Notes: generated from the letters alone by a model not told the origin. A DNA stretch of 64,000 nt from Bradyrhizobiaceae bacterium Ga0074131 (GCA_001464035.1 LNEC01000017.1:434001-498000); one strand, 5' to 3'. Positions 34,341 to 44,003 are shown, counted from the first letter of the stretch. Numbers and translations are program-made.

Positions 34341-34580
34341 ATGAAAAAAATTCTGATTTCCGGCGCGGTTGCGGCATTCGCCGTGACTTCTGCTTTTGCC
34401 CAGACCACCACGGTCTCGAGCGAATACTATGTGGTTCGGGACGCGACGACAAAGAAGTGCACGATCGTCGACAAGAAACCCACTTCCACCACCACGACCG
34501 TCGTCGACAACGGCATCTTCAAGACGAGGACCGAAGCCGAAACCGGCATGAAGACCATCAAGGTCTGCACCGAAAACTAG
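34341..34580 (+). CDS. Small exported protein, unknown
   Basis: 79 residues with GAGGAGA upstream. A clear signal peptide ends TSAFA. The mature part is about 59 residues with two cysteines (KKCTIVD, KVCTEN) and a threonine-rich loop (PTSTTTTVVDNG). Small periplasmic proteins of this design are common in Bradyrhizobium; none has a known role that I can name. An EcfG-like promoter precedes it and a stem-loop follows. Confidence 0.75.
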   Translation: MKKILISGAVAAFAVTSAFAQTTTVSSEYYVVRDATTKKCTIVDKKPTSTTTTVVDNGIFKTRTEAETGMKTIKVCTEN

Positions 34581-34591
34581 GTATCGGATCG

Positions 34592-34624
34592 GAAGGCCCG
34601 TTGCCCGGGTGGCAGCGGGCCTTC
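34592..34624 (+). terminator. Stem-loop after small exported gene
   Basis: GAAGGCCCG ... CGGGCCTTC is a 9-bp perfect stem with an internal TGCC/GGCA pairing, starting 12 bases after the stop. No T-run follows, so it may be a weak terminator or an RNA-stabilising hairpin. Confidence 0.5.
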
Positions 34625-34639
34625 AGGGGGCAGCAGACC

Positions 34640-35287
34640 GTGCAGAACATCCATAAGAGGCCAACCACCATCATCGCAGCCGCGTTCGTCTTGCTGGCCT
34701 GTGCCGCGCAAGCTGAGAACGCCTACGAGATCATGACCGGCGGGTCGTCTTCACGGACCGCCTCGACGATGGCTCTTTCCTATGGGGAGAATCCGGCAGC
34801 AGACTTCCCGCCGAAGACATTTCCCGCGGCGCGTTGGAACAGGCAGACAGCATCCCCGGCCTCTTCAACCGCTGCCTCTTTTTGCGTTCGAACGTGCGAC
34901 GGCCGCTATTTCCCGGTCCCGTCCGGCAGCAGCCGGGGCAGCGCCGAGGTTTGTCAGAACCTTTGCCCAGCGGGCGAAACGAAGGTCTTTTTCGGAAGCT
35001 CGATCGACAGCGCCGCTTCGACCGATGGAAAAGCCTACACCGCGCTGCCCCATGCGTTTCGCTATCGCGAAGAACTGGTAGCAGGCTGCACCTGCAACGG
35101 CAAAGACGTGGTCGGCCTGGCCTCCGTCAGTCTTCGGGAAGACCGAACGCTGCGCCGGGGCGATATCGTCGCGAGCGCTAACGGACTGGAAGTGGTCAAA
35201 CGGATCGACGGCGGGCATCCCAGCCTTGCGAAAGCTTCCGCCGCGCGCGTCAAGTACGAACGGCCGAGAGTGCTCGCATCGGACTGA
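34640..35287 (+). CDS. DUF2865-like exported protein
   Basis: 215 residues from GTG 34640. GGGGG upstream gives a plausible but long spacing. A signal peptide ends ACAAQA. Paired cysteines occur in SFCVRTCDGRYFPV, EVCQNLCPAGETKVFF and GCTCNGKDVVGL, the pattern I associate with DUF2865 proteins of Rhizobiales. Probably periplasmic or outer-membrane associated, function unknown. It is convergent with the large TPR gene. Confidence 0.75.
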   Translation: MQNIHKRPTTIIAAAFVLLACAAQAENAYEIMTGGSSSRTASTMALSYGENPAADFPPKTFPAARWNRQTASPASSTAASFCVRTCDGRYFPVPSGSSRGSAEVCQNLCPAGETKVFFGSSIDSAASTDGKAYTALPHAFRYREELVAGCTCNGKDVVGLASVSLREDRTLRRGDIVASANGLEVVKRIDGGHPSLAKASAARVKYERPRVLASD

Positions 35288-35369
35288 TCCGCGGCTCGGC
35301 AGACCCGCTTCCCTGGCGGAAACCTGCCGGCACCGCCGATCCGGTACGGTTTGCAAAATCCGCGATGCG

Positions 35370-38300
35370 TTACCGCCCGACGCCGATACGCTTCAGGCCG
35401 ACGATCTCGGGCAGCGCGCCGGTATGGACCGGCTCGCCCTTTGCGGTTTCCGGCGGCAACGGCGCCCTGGCGGTGGTGTCCGGGAAACGCGTCCTCATTT
35501 CGCGCAGGAAGCCGTCGAGCGTGTCGACGCTGGCCGCCATCTTCGCGATCATGGCGAATTCGGCGCTGCTGGAGCCGCTCGACCTGGCGGCGGTCTCGAA
35601 CGCGGCCCGGTCGCCCTCGCCGCTCATCAGCGGCGCGTATTTCTCGCGGAAGCGCGCCAGACCGAGGGCGTCCTCGGCCAGCGCGTATCCGACAACCGCA
35701 CGGATCACGTCGCCCTTCTCCACCGGGTTCAGGGGTTTGAAGTCGCGCCAGCGATCGGCGTAGTACAGTTCGATCTGCTCGGAAGACTCGCGCCAGCGCC
35801 GCGACGCCCAGTAGATGTCGGAACGCAGCCGGATCGCTTCGCGGCCGGCAATATTCGAGATGATGTCGAGTGCGAGGTCATGGCGCCCGACGTCGCTTTG
35901 GGCGCGCGCCTCCAGCAGCAGCCGCTGCTGACGCAGTTCGCCGGAAAGGTCCGCGATCCGCGTGGTGCGAAGCGCCGATATTGCGCGGTCAGGTTTGCGG
36001 CCGGTGAGATAGACCATGGCCAGGCGCGCGGCGACCTGGGCGCGCGCTGCGCCCTCCAGTCGTTTGTCGACCTGATACTGCAACAGTTCGCCGGCCTGAT
36101 CGAGCAGGTCGACCGCGACCAGCCGGTCCGCCAAGCGGCGAATCATCTCGTCGCCGCGCCGTCCGATCGGCGTCAGTTCGCTGTACTCGTAAAACATCCC
36201 GAGCGCGTCGACCGGGGGAAGATCGTCGCCCTTCGGACCGAGATAGAGCTGGGCAAACAGCGCCGCCGCCGCATCCTGGCCGGCCCGCGACATTTCCGAA
36301 TTCGGCTGCAGCCTGGTCGCGGCCTTCGCCGCCGCCAGCGACTCGCCGTAGCGTCCGATATCGGTATAGATCCGCGCCATCATCTGCAGCGCCCGCACCT
36401 CGATCGCGTCGCCGCGCCACGTCACCGCAAGCGTCTCCAGTTCGCGCAAGGCGTCGGCCTGGTTGATCTCGTCGCGCCGCTGGCGCAACATGATGTCGAG
36501 TAGCCTGGCTTCGGCGGCCGCGGCGCGATCCGGGGATTCGATTGCGACCTTGTACTCGCTCTGCGCGTCCTTGTCGTAGCCGAGCGCTTCGGCCAGCCGG
36601 CCGAACAGCACCGCCGCCGCCGCTTTCAACTCCGCGGGAATACCGACCACCTTCAGGTCGCTGGCACGTTTGGCGGCGCCGGAATAATCCCTGACCTCGA
36701 GCGATGCGCGCATCGCTTCCATGATCACGATATGCTGCAGCTCGATCGGCAGCGAGGTAATGGCGAATTCGACGTTCTTGAATTTTTCGCGCGCCTCCGC
36801 CCACTTGCCCTGACGGGCAAAGGCCAGCGCCTTCCACAGCTGCGAATCGTAGTTCGGTCCGATCACGGGATTGGAGAGATCCTTCAGCCCCTGCTCGGGA
36901 CGGCCGATCAGGATGTTCGCGACCACACGCACCATCAGGGCGATCGAATCCTCCGACCCCGGCTTGGCGTCGGCGAGCGCAAGATCGGCGGCGCCCTTGG
37001 CTTCGAAATACATCCCGCGCGACATGAAGAAGCGGGCCAAGGCGATGCGGGCCTGGCCACGTTGATTGGGCTCGACCATCCCGGCCGCGGCGATCAGCGC
37101 TTCCTGGCGCGCGATGAAGTTTTCCGCCTGGTTTCTGCGCCACTCGCCGACGTCGAAAATGGGCCGTACCGCGGTTGTCGCGCGCTCGGACGCCACATCG
37201 GCCGATGACAGCGTCAGGCCGCCGGGCCGGCCGATGATGACCCTGTCGGGCGCGACTTCGGCGCTGACATCCTCGGAATGGGGATGGACCGCCACGCCGT
37301 GGATCGATTCCAGCAGCGACATCTCGACGAAATCATGCTGCTTGATCAGGCCGCGGACCGGCAGCGACGCGGTGACCACCTGCAATGTGTCGCCGGCGTC
37401 CGGATCGACGAACCGGTGCAGCAGCCCGGGCCTCGACAACGGCACGGTGACGTTGGCGAGTGCGGGGTCGGTGATATTGCGGATCACGACCAGAGGCTGC
37501 GGCGGCGACTGCATCGTATCGGCAAAGGTTAGTATCCAGTGCGCACCGTCCTTGTCGTCGCCGGCCAGCGAAGGCATTTGCGGGCGGTTGAGTCGAATGC
37601 CGATCGCCTGGCCCTGGTCCAGCGGCAACCGGCTGACGTCGGCGATCAGCGCCCCGCCTTTGCTGCGGATCGCCTCGACATCGATCGGCTGCCGGGAATC
37701 GAATACCAGCCACACCGTGTCGGCGCGGCGAAACAAGGCGGCCGGAGTCGCCGCGGCAAACGCAAACGTCACGCGCAGGGCGTCGCTGTCCCGCCTGGCG
37801 CTGACCGAGGCGGCGGCCTCGCCCGCCGCCGGCGGCTGGGCTGCCGGCGACGGCTTAATCGGCGCGACCGCATCAATAGCTGACGGCGGCGCGGCTGCGA
37901 CTGGCGCCAGCTTCGGCGGGGTTTCAACCACTTGGGCGGTCATCTGCCGGGGCATGTCGCGTGACGGCGGCGCCGGCGGCGGTTCGGAAGCGGGGGCGGT
38001 CGCGGCGTGATCCGGCTTGATCTCGATCCTGGCTTGCCGGGCGAAGGTTTCCGAAGTCGGCGGCGCAATCTCCCCGGATAGCCCGGAAGGAGGCCCCGCC
38101 GGCCTGGCGGATGCGGCCGGCGCGGCCACGGGCGGGGCTGGCGACGCATCGGCCAGCGGCGGCCGCTGTGCCGGCGGTTGCTCGGGCTGCTGGAAGGCGA
38201 CGTCGATGATGTAGTTCTTCTCCTCGCGGAAGGAGCGGACATCGACATCGCCGATCAGCACGACCTCCACCACGGAGGTTTCGCGTTCGATCTTCTGGCC

Positions 38301-39038
38301 GATCGAGGCGATGTTGGCAGGCGCCGCCAGCTTGGCGTCCGCGAGGTCGAAGGAGAGCGCGGCGTTGAACAGTAGCGTCAGTCGCTGGTCGTTCAGCACG
38401 CTGGAGACGCCGATGCCATCGGGCATCTCGAAGACGAAGCGGACGAAGGTCGGCTGCACCGAAGCGCGGACCCGAATCGGCGGACGCTTCTGGGCCAGCG
38501 CGGTGGCGCGCTGCTGGCGCAAGGCGCGCTCGGCGGCCCGGGCGCGCTCGGAAAGTTCGCGGACCACTTCGGCCGGCAAGGCCGGCGGCTGACCGCTCCA
38601 AGTATCGGGCAGCAGATCGACGAACACCCGCTCGCCCGCCGTCATGGTATTGATGGTCACCTTGCGCGACAGCGACAGCCGGATCGCCGAGCCATCGGGA
38701 TCGCGCCGCACCGATCCGACATAATCGGGCACCGCGTCGGACAGCCTGTCGACCGGAATATCGACCGGGCGCTTGAACCGGATCACGAGGATGGAGCCGG
38801 CAGTCGACACGTGGGACTCGACATCCTCGGCGAGCTTGAGAACCAGCCGGGCGAAACCGCCCGAGGCGGAAAACGTCGCCTCACCCCTGACCGGCTCGGT
38901 CTGGCCGAAGGCGGACGATGTCAGGCCGATCAGGACCAGCCCGGCGGTGAACCCTATGCACCCGCCAAGGCGAAGCCGCGCGGCCCGCGCGCAAGCGCGG
39001 CCTCGCGACCAAAATCCAGCGGCAGCGGTTCGCGCCAT
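35370..39038 (-). CDS. Large exported TPR protein of the flagellar locus
   Basis: 1222 residues. A signal peptide ends SSAFG. Two AMIN-like beta modules are suggested near 50-280 (FARLVLKLAEDVESHV; FVRFVFEMPDGIGVSSVLNDQRLTLLF) and another near 410-500 (RVTFAFAAATPAALFRRADTVWLVFD), separated by a proline/alanine-rich linker. From about 640 the chain is helical with TPR-like repeats to the end. It follows the motE-like gene after 104 bases on the same strand. AMIN-like modules often bind the envelope, so a role in anchoring or placing the flagellum is an inference. No standard name recognised. Confidence 0.7.
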   Translation of the reverse strand: MARTAAAGFWSRGRACARAARLRLGGCIGFTAGLVLIGLTSSAFGQTEPVRGEATFSASGGFARLVLKLAEDVESHVSTAGSILVIRFKRPVDIPVDRLSDAVPDYVGSVRRDPDGSAIRLSLSRKVTINTMTAGERVFVDLLPDTWSGQPPALPAEVVRELSERARAAERALRQQRATALAQKRPPIRVRASVQPTFVRFVFEMPDGIGVSSVLNDQRLTLLFNAALSFDLADAKLAAPANIASIGQKIERETSVVEVVLIGDVDVRSFREEKNYIIDVAFQQPEQPPAQRPPLADASPAPPVAAPAASARPAGPPSGLSGEIAPPTSETFARQARIEIKPDHAATAPASEPPPAPPSRDMPRQMTAQVVETPPKLAPVAAAPPSAIDAVAPIKPSPAAQPPAAGEAAASVSARRDSDALRVTFAFAAATPAALFRRADTVWLVFDSRQPIDVEAIRSKGGALIADVSRLPLDQGQAIGIRLNRPQMPSLAGDDKDGAHWILTFADTMQSPPQPLVVIRNITDPALANVTVPLSRPGLLHRFVDPDAGDTLQVVTASLPVRGLIKQHDFVEMSLLESIHGVAVHPHSEDVSAEVAPDRVIIGRPGGLTLSSADVASERATTAVRPIFDVGEWRRNQAENFIARQEALIAAAGMVEPNQRGQARIALARFFMSRGMYFEAKGAADLALADAKPGSEDSIALMVRVVANILIGRPEQGLKDLSNPVIGPNYDSQLWKALAFARQGKWAEAREKFKNVEFAITSLPIELQHIVIMEAMRASLEVRDYSGAAKRASDLKVVGIPAELKAAAAVLFGRLAEALGYDKDAQSEYKVAIESPDRAAAAEARLLDIMLRQRRDEINQADALRELETLAVTWRGDAIEVRALQMMARIYTDIGRYGESLAAAKAATRLQPNSEMSRAGQDAAAALFAQLYLGPKGDDLPPVDALGMFYEYSELTPIGRRGDEMIRRLADRLVAVDLLDQAGELLQYQVDKRLEGAARAQVAARLAMVYLTGRKPDRAISALRTTRIADLSGELRQQRLLLEARAQSDVGRHDLALDIISNIAGREAIRLRSDIYWASRRWRESSEQIELYYADRWRDFKPLNPVEKGDVIRAVVGYALAEDALGLARFREKYAPLMSGEGDRAAFETAARSSGSSSAEFAMIAKMAASVDTLDGFLREMRTRFPDTTARAPLPPETAKGEPVHTGALPEIVGLKRIGVGR

Positions 39039-39142
39039 TCCGGGTCTTTCAGCTTCGTTCGATCTGTGCGACGGCGGGGCGACGTCGCCCCGCGCCTTTG
39101 AATCCTAGAATTGGCGCATTAAGAGGCTGTTAATGATCCGCG

Positions 39143-39913
39143 TTAATTGAGCTTCTGCGGCAGCAACTTGCCCTCGATTTTGGGAAGATCGGCGATCGCG
39201 GCGGGCTTGTCGGATCCGGCGCGGCGGGCCATTTCGACGGTCAGCCGTTCGGCCGATTCCGGCGCCATCAGGCCGAGGATATCGGACATCTTGCGTGGCG
39301 CGATCTGCGAGGCGATCTCGAACAGCACGGACATCTCGAGCCGGTCGAACACCTTGGCCGCGTCCTTCGGTTTCATGCCCTCATACATGGTGATGATGCC
39401 CTTGAAGCGGGTGGCGTCGGTTTCGCTCTTCACCCCGCTCGCCGTCGATATCCGCGACTCGACCGCCTTCATCTCCTCGACCTTGGATTCGATGCGCCTC
39501 TCGGCCGACTTGAGCAGGCTTTCGCGAATATCGATCTCGCGGGCGCGCGCCTCCAGCTCCTGCCGCCGCGACTGCAGGCGCTCCAGGATCGCGCGCTCCG
39601 ACGCCGACACCGGCGGCGTCTGCTCGGGGTAGACCACGATGCCGTCGGCTTTCGGCGGCTCGGCAACCGGCGCGGCCGGCTTCGGCGCGTCTTCCTTCTT
39701 GGCCGCCACCGACCCCGTGATGTCGGCGGAATCGGCCTTGCCTGGCGACGGAAAACTCAGCGTTTCCTGCGCCCATGACTTCTTCGCGCTCTTCGGTTGA
39801 TGGTCGAACACGTAGCCGCCATCGATCACCAGACCCGCCACCTTGAGCACGGCGAGGCCCAGGATCGCGATCAGGACGACCGGAATGACACGAATGTCGC
39901 GGAAGGATTTCAT
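39143..39913 (-). CDS. motE: MotE-like flagellar motor accessory protein
   Basis: 256 residues. One N-terminal membrane helix (VVLIAILGLAVLKVAGLVI), an acidic/proline linker and a coiled coil (ILERLQSRRQELEARAREID). A C-terminal MgtE-N-like domain follows: MYEGMKPKDAAKVFDRL then IAPRKMSDILGLM. MotE is the chaperone for the MotC periplasmic motor component in rhizobia. The start overlaps the upstream DUF6468-like gene by four bases. Confidence 0.82.
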   Translation of the reverse strand: MKSFRDIRVIPVVLIAILGLAVLKVAGLVIDGGYVFDHQPKSAKKSWAQETLSFPSPGKADSADITGSVAAKKEDAPKPAAPVAEPPKADGIVVYPEQTPPVSASERAILERLQSRRQELEARAREIDIRESLLKSAERRIESKVEEMKAVESRISTASGVKSETDATRFKGIITMYEGMKPKDAAKVFDRLEMSVLFEIASQIAPRKMSDILGLMAPESAERLTVEMARRAGSDKPAAIADLPKIEGKLLPQKLN

Positions 39914-40356
39914 GCGGCGAGGCCGTCAGACCTTCTGCGCTCGGAGAACGCCTGCGCCGCCGCGGCAACCGCCTTGGCCGACGATACCCGGGGCGCCGCC
40001 ACAGGCTCCGCCGCCGACTCCGACAGCGGGCGTGCGGCGATCGCGATCCTGGACAGCCGCCGGATCACATTGTCGCCCTCGGCGAGCTGATTCTTGAGCT
40101 GCTGTGACAGCTGCGCCGCCGAGGTCAGCTGGTTGCCGAGATTCTCGTTGACGTCGCGCACGGTGTGCTTGAGGCCGCCGATCGCGCGCTCGGCGATTTC
40201 GGTCGCCGTGATCAACTCCCCGATCGTCGCCTTCAGCGAATGCTCGTCCGCCTTCAGCCGCTTCAGCCGCGAGTTCAGCAGCATGCAATAGCCGATCGTG
40301 AGCAGCAGCAGGACGGCAACCAGGCTCTCGATCACAATTCCGAATGAATGACTCAT
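39910..40356 (-). CDS. DUF6468-like membrane protein of flagellar operon
   Basis: 148 residues. One N-terminal membrane helix (GIVIESLVAVLLLLTIGYCML) is followed by a long amphipathic helix (LKRLKADEHSLKATIGELITATEIAERAIGGLK). The tail is rich in alanine and arginine. It overlaps fliM upstream and motE downstream by four bases each. The position between fliM and motE is typical of alphaproteobacteria. Function is not established. Confidence 0.75.
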   Translation of the reverse strand: MSHSFGIVIESLVAVLLLLTIGYCMLLNSRLKRLKADEHSLKATIGELITATEIAERAIGGLKHTVRDVNENLGNQLTSAAQLSQQLKNQLAEGDNVIRRLSRIAIAARPLSESAAEPVAAPRVSSAKAVAAAAQAFSERRRSDGLAA

Positions 40357-41555
40357 TGGGCCTCCATCAATTTGGTTTGCTCGTCGGCCTTCTCGAACAT
40401 CGCGAAGGTGGTATTGGGCTTGCGCAGCTGCTTGGTGACGCGGATGGCGACGCGGTCGCCGACGCGCCCCATTCGGCCTTCGGTCAAGAGCACGTTGCCG
40501 CAGCGCACCGCGACCAGTGCGTCGGCGCGCATGTCCAGCGGCAGGGTGTCGCCGACCTTCAGCTTCATCAGCTGCTTGAGCGGGATTTCAGCCTCGTAGA
40601 GCACGGCATCGACGGAGATTTCCGCCTGCCCCACTTCGGTGGCGAAATGGCCTTCCCAGATCGGATCGCGGCCGAACTTCTCGCCCATGAACATCTGCAG
40701 CAGCACGGGGCGGATTGGCTCGATGGTCGCGTAGGGCAGCAGCAATTCGATATTGCCGCCGCGGTCTTCCATGTCGATGCGCAGGCGCACCAGGATCGCG
40801 GCATTGGCCGGCCGGCTGATGGCGGCGAAGCGCGGATTGGTCTCTAGCCGGTCGATCGAGAAGGTCACCGGCGACAGCGGCCGGAACGCCTGCTCGGCGT
40901 CGGCCAGCACGACCTCGACCAGCCGCTTGACGAGGTTGGTCTCGATCGAGGTGTAGGGACGGCCCTCGATGCGCATCGAGGTCTGGCCGCGGCGGCCGCC
41001 CAGGAGAACATCGACCATTGAATAGATCAGGCTGGAATCCACCGTGGCGAGGCCGAAATTTTCCCATTCCTCGGCCTTGAACACGCTGAGCACGGCGGGC
41101 AGCGGAATCGAGTTCATGTAGTCGCCGAACCGCACCGAGGTGATGCGGTCGAGCGAGACCTCGACGTTGTCGGAGGTGAAATTGCGCAAGCTCGTGGTCA
41201 TCAGCCGCACCAGCCGGTCGAACACGATTTCGAGCATTGGCAGACGCTCGTAGGATACCATCGCCGAATCGATGATGGCGCGAATGCCGGAATTGTCGTC
41301 CAGATTGACTTCGCCGACGGTGAAACCGAGCAGGTTGTCGATTTCTTCCTGCGACAGGACCCGCTCGCCGCCGTTCTTGCCGCCGCCGAAGTCGCGGCTG
41401 CCGTCCTCGACCATGGCGGCCCATTGCAGCGCCATGGTGCCGGAGATTTCGTTGGCGGCGGCGGCCGCCGCGGCTTCCGCCGGGTCCTCGGAATCCAGCG
41501 ACGCTTCCCATTGGGCGGCGATGGCGTCCTGGTCGTCTAGGGGATTGCCGGCCAT
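40353..41555 (-). CDS. fliM: Flagellar switch protein FliM
   Basis: 400 residues, longer than usual at the N-terminus. The CheY-binding EIDNLL motif is present as LSQEEIDNLLGF. The middle domain has VSYERLPMLEIVFDRLVRLMTTSLRNF, and the C-terminal SpoA domain ends VGDTLPLDMRADALVAVRCGNVLLTEGRMG. FliM forms the C ring and sets rotation. It lies 18 bases after fliL and overlaps the DUF6468-like gene. Confidence 0.95.
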   Translation of the reverse strand: MAGNPLDDQDAIAAQWEASLDSEDPAEAAAAAAANEISGTMALQWAAMVEDGSRDFGGGKNGGERVLSQEEIDNLLGFTVGEVNLDDNSGIRAIIDSAMVSYERLPMLEIVFDRLVRLMTTSLRNFTSDNVEVSLDRITSVRFGDYMNSIPLPAVLSVFKAEEWENFGLATVDSSLIYSMVDVLLGGRRGQTSMRIEGRPYTSIETNLVKRLVEVVLADAEQAFRPLSPVTFSIDRLETNPRFAAISRPANAAILVRLRIDMEDRGGNIELLLPYATIEPIRPVLLQMFMGEKFGRDPIWEGHFATEVGQAEISVDAVLYEAEIPLKQLMKLKVGDTLPLDMRADALVAVRCGNVLLTEGRMGRVGDRVAIRVTKQLRKPNTTFAMFEKADEQTKLMEAQ

Positions 41556-41573
41556 GATGCTAGATCCGCCTCG

Positions 41574-42077
41574 TCACTGAACGACGATTTCCTTGAACAG
41601 CACGGCTGAGACCGCGTTCGGCGCGACCGCCACGTTGACGCGCCGGGTCATTTCTTCCTTGAGGCGAAACATGCCGGCGGAGCCGTTGAGATCGGTCGGC
41701 CGCAGTTCGCGCAGGTAAGTCTGGAAGATATCGGTGACCCGCGGCAGCGTCGGCTTGATCGCCTCGACCTGCTTCTCTTCCTTGACCTCGAGCACCACCT
41801 TGACCTTGAGGTATTGCACGCGCTCGCCAGGCGACCCGGCCAGATTGACCAGCATCTCCGGCATATCCATGAAGATCGGCGCTTTGACCACCGCCGCTGC
41901 GGCCTGCTTTTCGTCGGGGTGGCCGCCCCGGAAAAACAGGAACCAGGTCGCCGCAGCGCCACCGAGGATAACCACCACGCCGGCGGCTGCGATCATCAGC
42001 TTCAGCTTGCCCTTCGGCGCCGGAACGGCATCGGCGCCTTCCGCCGCGCCGCCATCCGCCAGTTCATTGTCCGCCAT
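41574..42077 (-). CDS. fliL: Flagellar basal body protein FliL
   Basis: 167 residues. One membrane helix (LMIAAAGVVVILGGAAATWFLFF) is followed by the periplasmic FliL domain, with VQYLKVKVVLEVKEEKQVEAI and a TYLRELRPTDLNGSAGMFRLKEEM segment. It associates with the stator near the motor. It is the first gene of fliL-fliM-DUF6468-motE. Confidence 0.95.
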   Translation of the reverse strand: MADNELADGGAAEGADAVPAPKGKLKLMIAAAGVVVILGGAAATWFLFFRGGHPDEKQAAAAVVKAPIFMDMPEMLVNLAGSPGERVQYLKVKVVLEVKEEKQVEAIKPTLPRVTDIFQTYLRELRPTDLNGSAGMFRLKEEMTRRVNVAVAPNAVSAVLFKEIVVQ

Positions 42078-42225
42078 CGCCCGCCCGCCAAATTCAAGAA
42101 ATCAACCCCATGCAATGAAGCAGGCACTGACGCGATACATCTGCCCCCGCACTACGTTCTCGATGCTGAAGCTAAGGTAATAATGGTTAACGGAACCTTT
42201 CCGCGGCCCCTCAACTAGGAAAAAA

Positions 42226-42233
42226 CTGCCGGG
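42226..42233 (+). promoter_or_regulatory. CCCGGCA-type enhancer motif upstream of flgF
   Basis: CTGCCGGG, the complement of CCCGGCAG, lies 86-93 bases upstream of the flgF sigma-54 site. The same core occurs upstream of the flgI and flgE sigma-54 sites, suggesting an activator site such as FlbD ftr. Confidence 0.4.
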
Positions 42234-42318
42234 TCAACATGGTCAACAGACCGTTATTGCCGCCCCGGCGGGTCGCCGAAAAATACCTAACCAATTGATA
42301 TTTATATTTTTTCAGAAC

Positions 42319-42334
42319 TGGCACGGGTTTCGCT
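42319..42334 (+). promoter_or_regulatory. Sigma-54 promoter for flgF operon
   Basis: TGGCACGGGTTTCGCT matches the sigma-54 consensus (TGGCACG-N4-TTGC) at every position but one, with GG and GC separated by exactly ten bases. It is about 100 bases upstream of the flgF ATG. The rest of the 42078-42435 region between fliL and flgF holds no gene. Confidence 0.8.
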
Positions 42335-42435
42335 GAGGTGCTGGTGAACCGCGGCTTGGGAGAGCCAGGCGGTTCGCACGATCCGCACGCGGCCTGGGAG
42401 GGCTCTGCCGCGGGTCCATGGAGGGGAGAACCACG

Positions 42436-43200
42436 ATGGGGAACACGCTTCTCGTCGGACTTTCGCGGCAGGTGACGCTGGAACGGCAGATGGATGTCGT
42501 CGCCAACAACGTCGCGAACGTCAACACCAACGGCTTCAAGGCCGACCGTTCGCTGTTCGAGGAATTCCTCACCTCGCGCGCGCATGAAGACAATTTCGCC
42601 GGCCGTGACCGCCGCATCAGCTTCGTGCAGGACCGCGGCACCTTCAAGGATTTCTCGCAAGGCGCGGCCGAGCACACCAAGAACCCGCTCGACGTCGCGA
42701 TCGACGGCGCCGGCTTCCTGGTGGTGCAGACCCCGGCCGGCGAGCGCTACACCCGCGACGGCGGGCTGAAGATCAACAACCAGGGCCAGCTGGTGAACTC
42801 CTCCGGTCATCAGGTGCTCGGCGGCTCCGGCCCGATCGTGTTGCAGCCGACCGACAAGGAAGTCACCATCGCCGCCGACGGCAACGTCACCGTGCTCGAA
42901 GGCACCAACCGGATCGACTCGGTGCGCGGCAAGTTGCGGCTGGTCACTTTCGCCGACGCGCAGAAGCTGGTGAAGGAAGGCTCCAACCTCTACTCCGCCG
43001 CGGCCGACGCTGGCGCCGGGCCCGACACAGCCTCCAAGCTGCGCCAGGGCTTCATCGAGAAATCCAACGTCAATTCGGTGATCGAAATGAGCCGCATGAT
43101 CGAGGTGACGCGCGCCTACACGTCGATCTCTTCGATGCTGCAGCAGCAAGGCGACCTGCGCAAATCCACCATCGAGAAACTTGCCGACGTTCCGGCCTAA
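42436..43200 (+). CDS. flgF: Proximal rod protein FlgF
   Basis: 254 residues from ATG 42436, preceded by GGAGGGGAG; an ATG at 42418 is less likely. LERQMDVVANNVANVNTNGFKADRSLFEEFL is the typical N-terminus, and VIEMSRMIEVTRAYTSISSMLQ the C-terminal rod helix. It builds the rod with FlgB, FlgC and FlgG. First gene of flgF-flgG-flgA-flgH, behind a sigma-54 promoter. Confidence 0.95.
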   Translation: MGNTLLVGLSRQVTLERQMDVVANNVANVNTNGFKADRSLFEEFLTSRAHEDNFAGRDRRISFVQDRGTFKDFSQGAAEHTKNPLDVAIDGAGFLVVQTPAGERYTRDGGLKINNQGQLVNSSGHQVLGGSGPIVLQPTDKEVTIAADGNVTVLEGTNRIDSVRGKLRLVTFADAQKLVKEGSNLYSAAADAGAGPDTASKLRQGFIEKSNVNSVIEMSRMIEVTRAYTSISSMLQQQGDLRKSTIEKLADVPA

Positions 43201-43214
43201 GAGAGGATTGATCC

Positions 43215-44003
43215 ATGCGCGCCATGTACACCGCGGCGACCGGAATGATGGCCCAGGAACTCAACGTTCAGGTCATCTCCAACAACATCGCCAACATGCG
43301 CACCACCGGCTACAAGAAGCAGCGCGCCGCGTTCCAGGACCTGATCTATGCCCATGTCCGCCGGGTCGGCGCCCAGGCTTCCGACCAGGGCACCATCCTG
43401 CCGGTCGGCGTCGACATCGGCGGCGGCGTCAAGACCGTCGGCACCCCGCGGCTGATGAGCCAGGGCACGCTGGCGCCCACCGGCAACGAGCTCGACGTCG
43501 CGGTCCGCGGCGAGGGCTTCTTCAAGATCCAGGTGCCCGACGGCACCTTCGCCTACACCCGCGACGGCTCGTTCCAGATGGACGCGCAGGGCCGCATCGT
43601 TACCTCGCAGGGCAATCCGGTGCAGCCGACCATCACCATCCCGCAGAGTTCGTCGGGCCTCACCATCAACATGCAGGGCCAGGTCTCGGTGCTGCTGCCG
43701 GGATCGACCACCCCGACCACGGTCGGCCAGATCGGCCTGACCCGCTTCATCAACAAGGCTGGCCTGCAGCCGATCGGCGACAATCTGTTCACCGACACCC
43801 CGGCCTCGGGCACGCCGCAGGACGGCGTCGCCAACACCGATGGCTTCGGCGACATGCAGCAGTCCAGCCTCGAACAGGCCAATGTGGAAGTGGTCACGGA
43901 AATCTCCGACCTGATCTCGGCGCAGCGCGCCTACGAGATGAACGCCAAGGTGGTCAGCGCCGCCGACCAGATGATGCAGTCCACCGCCAACATGTTCCGC
44001 TGA
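43215..44003 (+). CDS. flgG: Distal rod protein FlgG
   Basis: 262 residues with AGAGGA upstream. MRAMYTAATGMMAQELNVQVISNNIANMRTTGYKK is the classical FlgG start, and VVTEISDLISAQRAYEMNAKVVSAADQM the classical end. It forms the distal rod. It is 14 bases after flgF. Confidence 0.97.
   Translation: MRAMYTAATGMMAQELNVQVISNNIANMRTTGYKKQRAAFQDLIYAHVRRVGAQASDQGTILPVGVDIGGGVKTVGTPRLMSQGTLAPTGNELDVAVRGEGFFKIQVPDGTFAYTRDGSFQMDAQGRIVTSQGNPVQPTITIPQSSSGLTINMQGQVSVLLPGSTTPTTVGQIGLTRFINKAGLQPIGDNLFTDTPASGTPQDGVANTDGFGDMQQSSLEQANVEVVTEISDLISAQRAYEMNAKVVSAADQMMQSTANMFR

Noticed and set aside
42176..42190. GTAATAATGGTTAA as a CtrA site for fliL
   Set aside because: The half-sites are six bases apart and one is imperfect; too weak to list as a feature.
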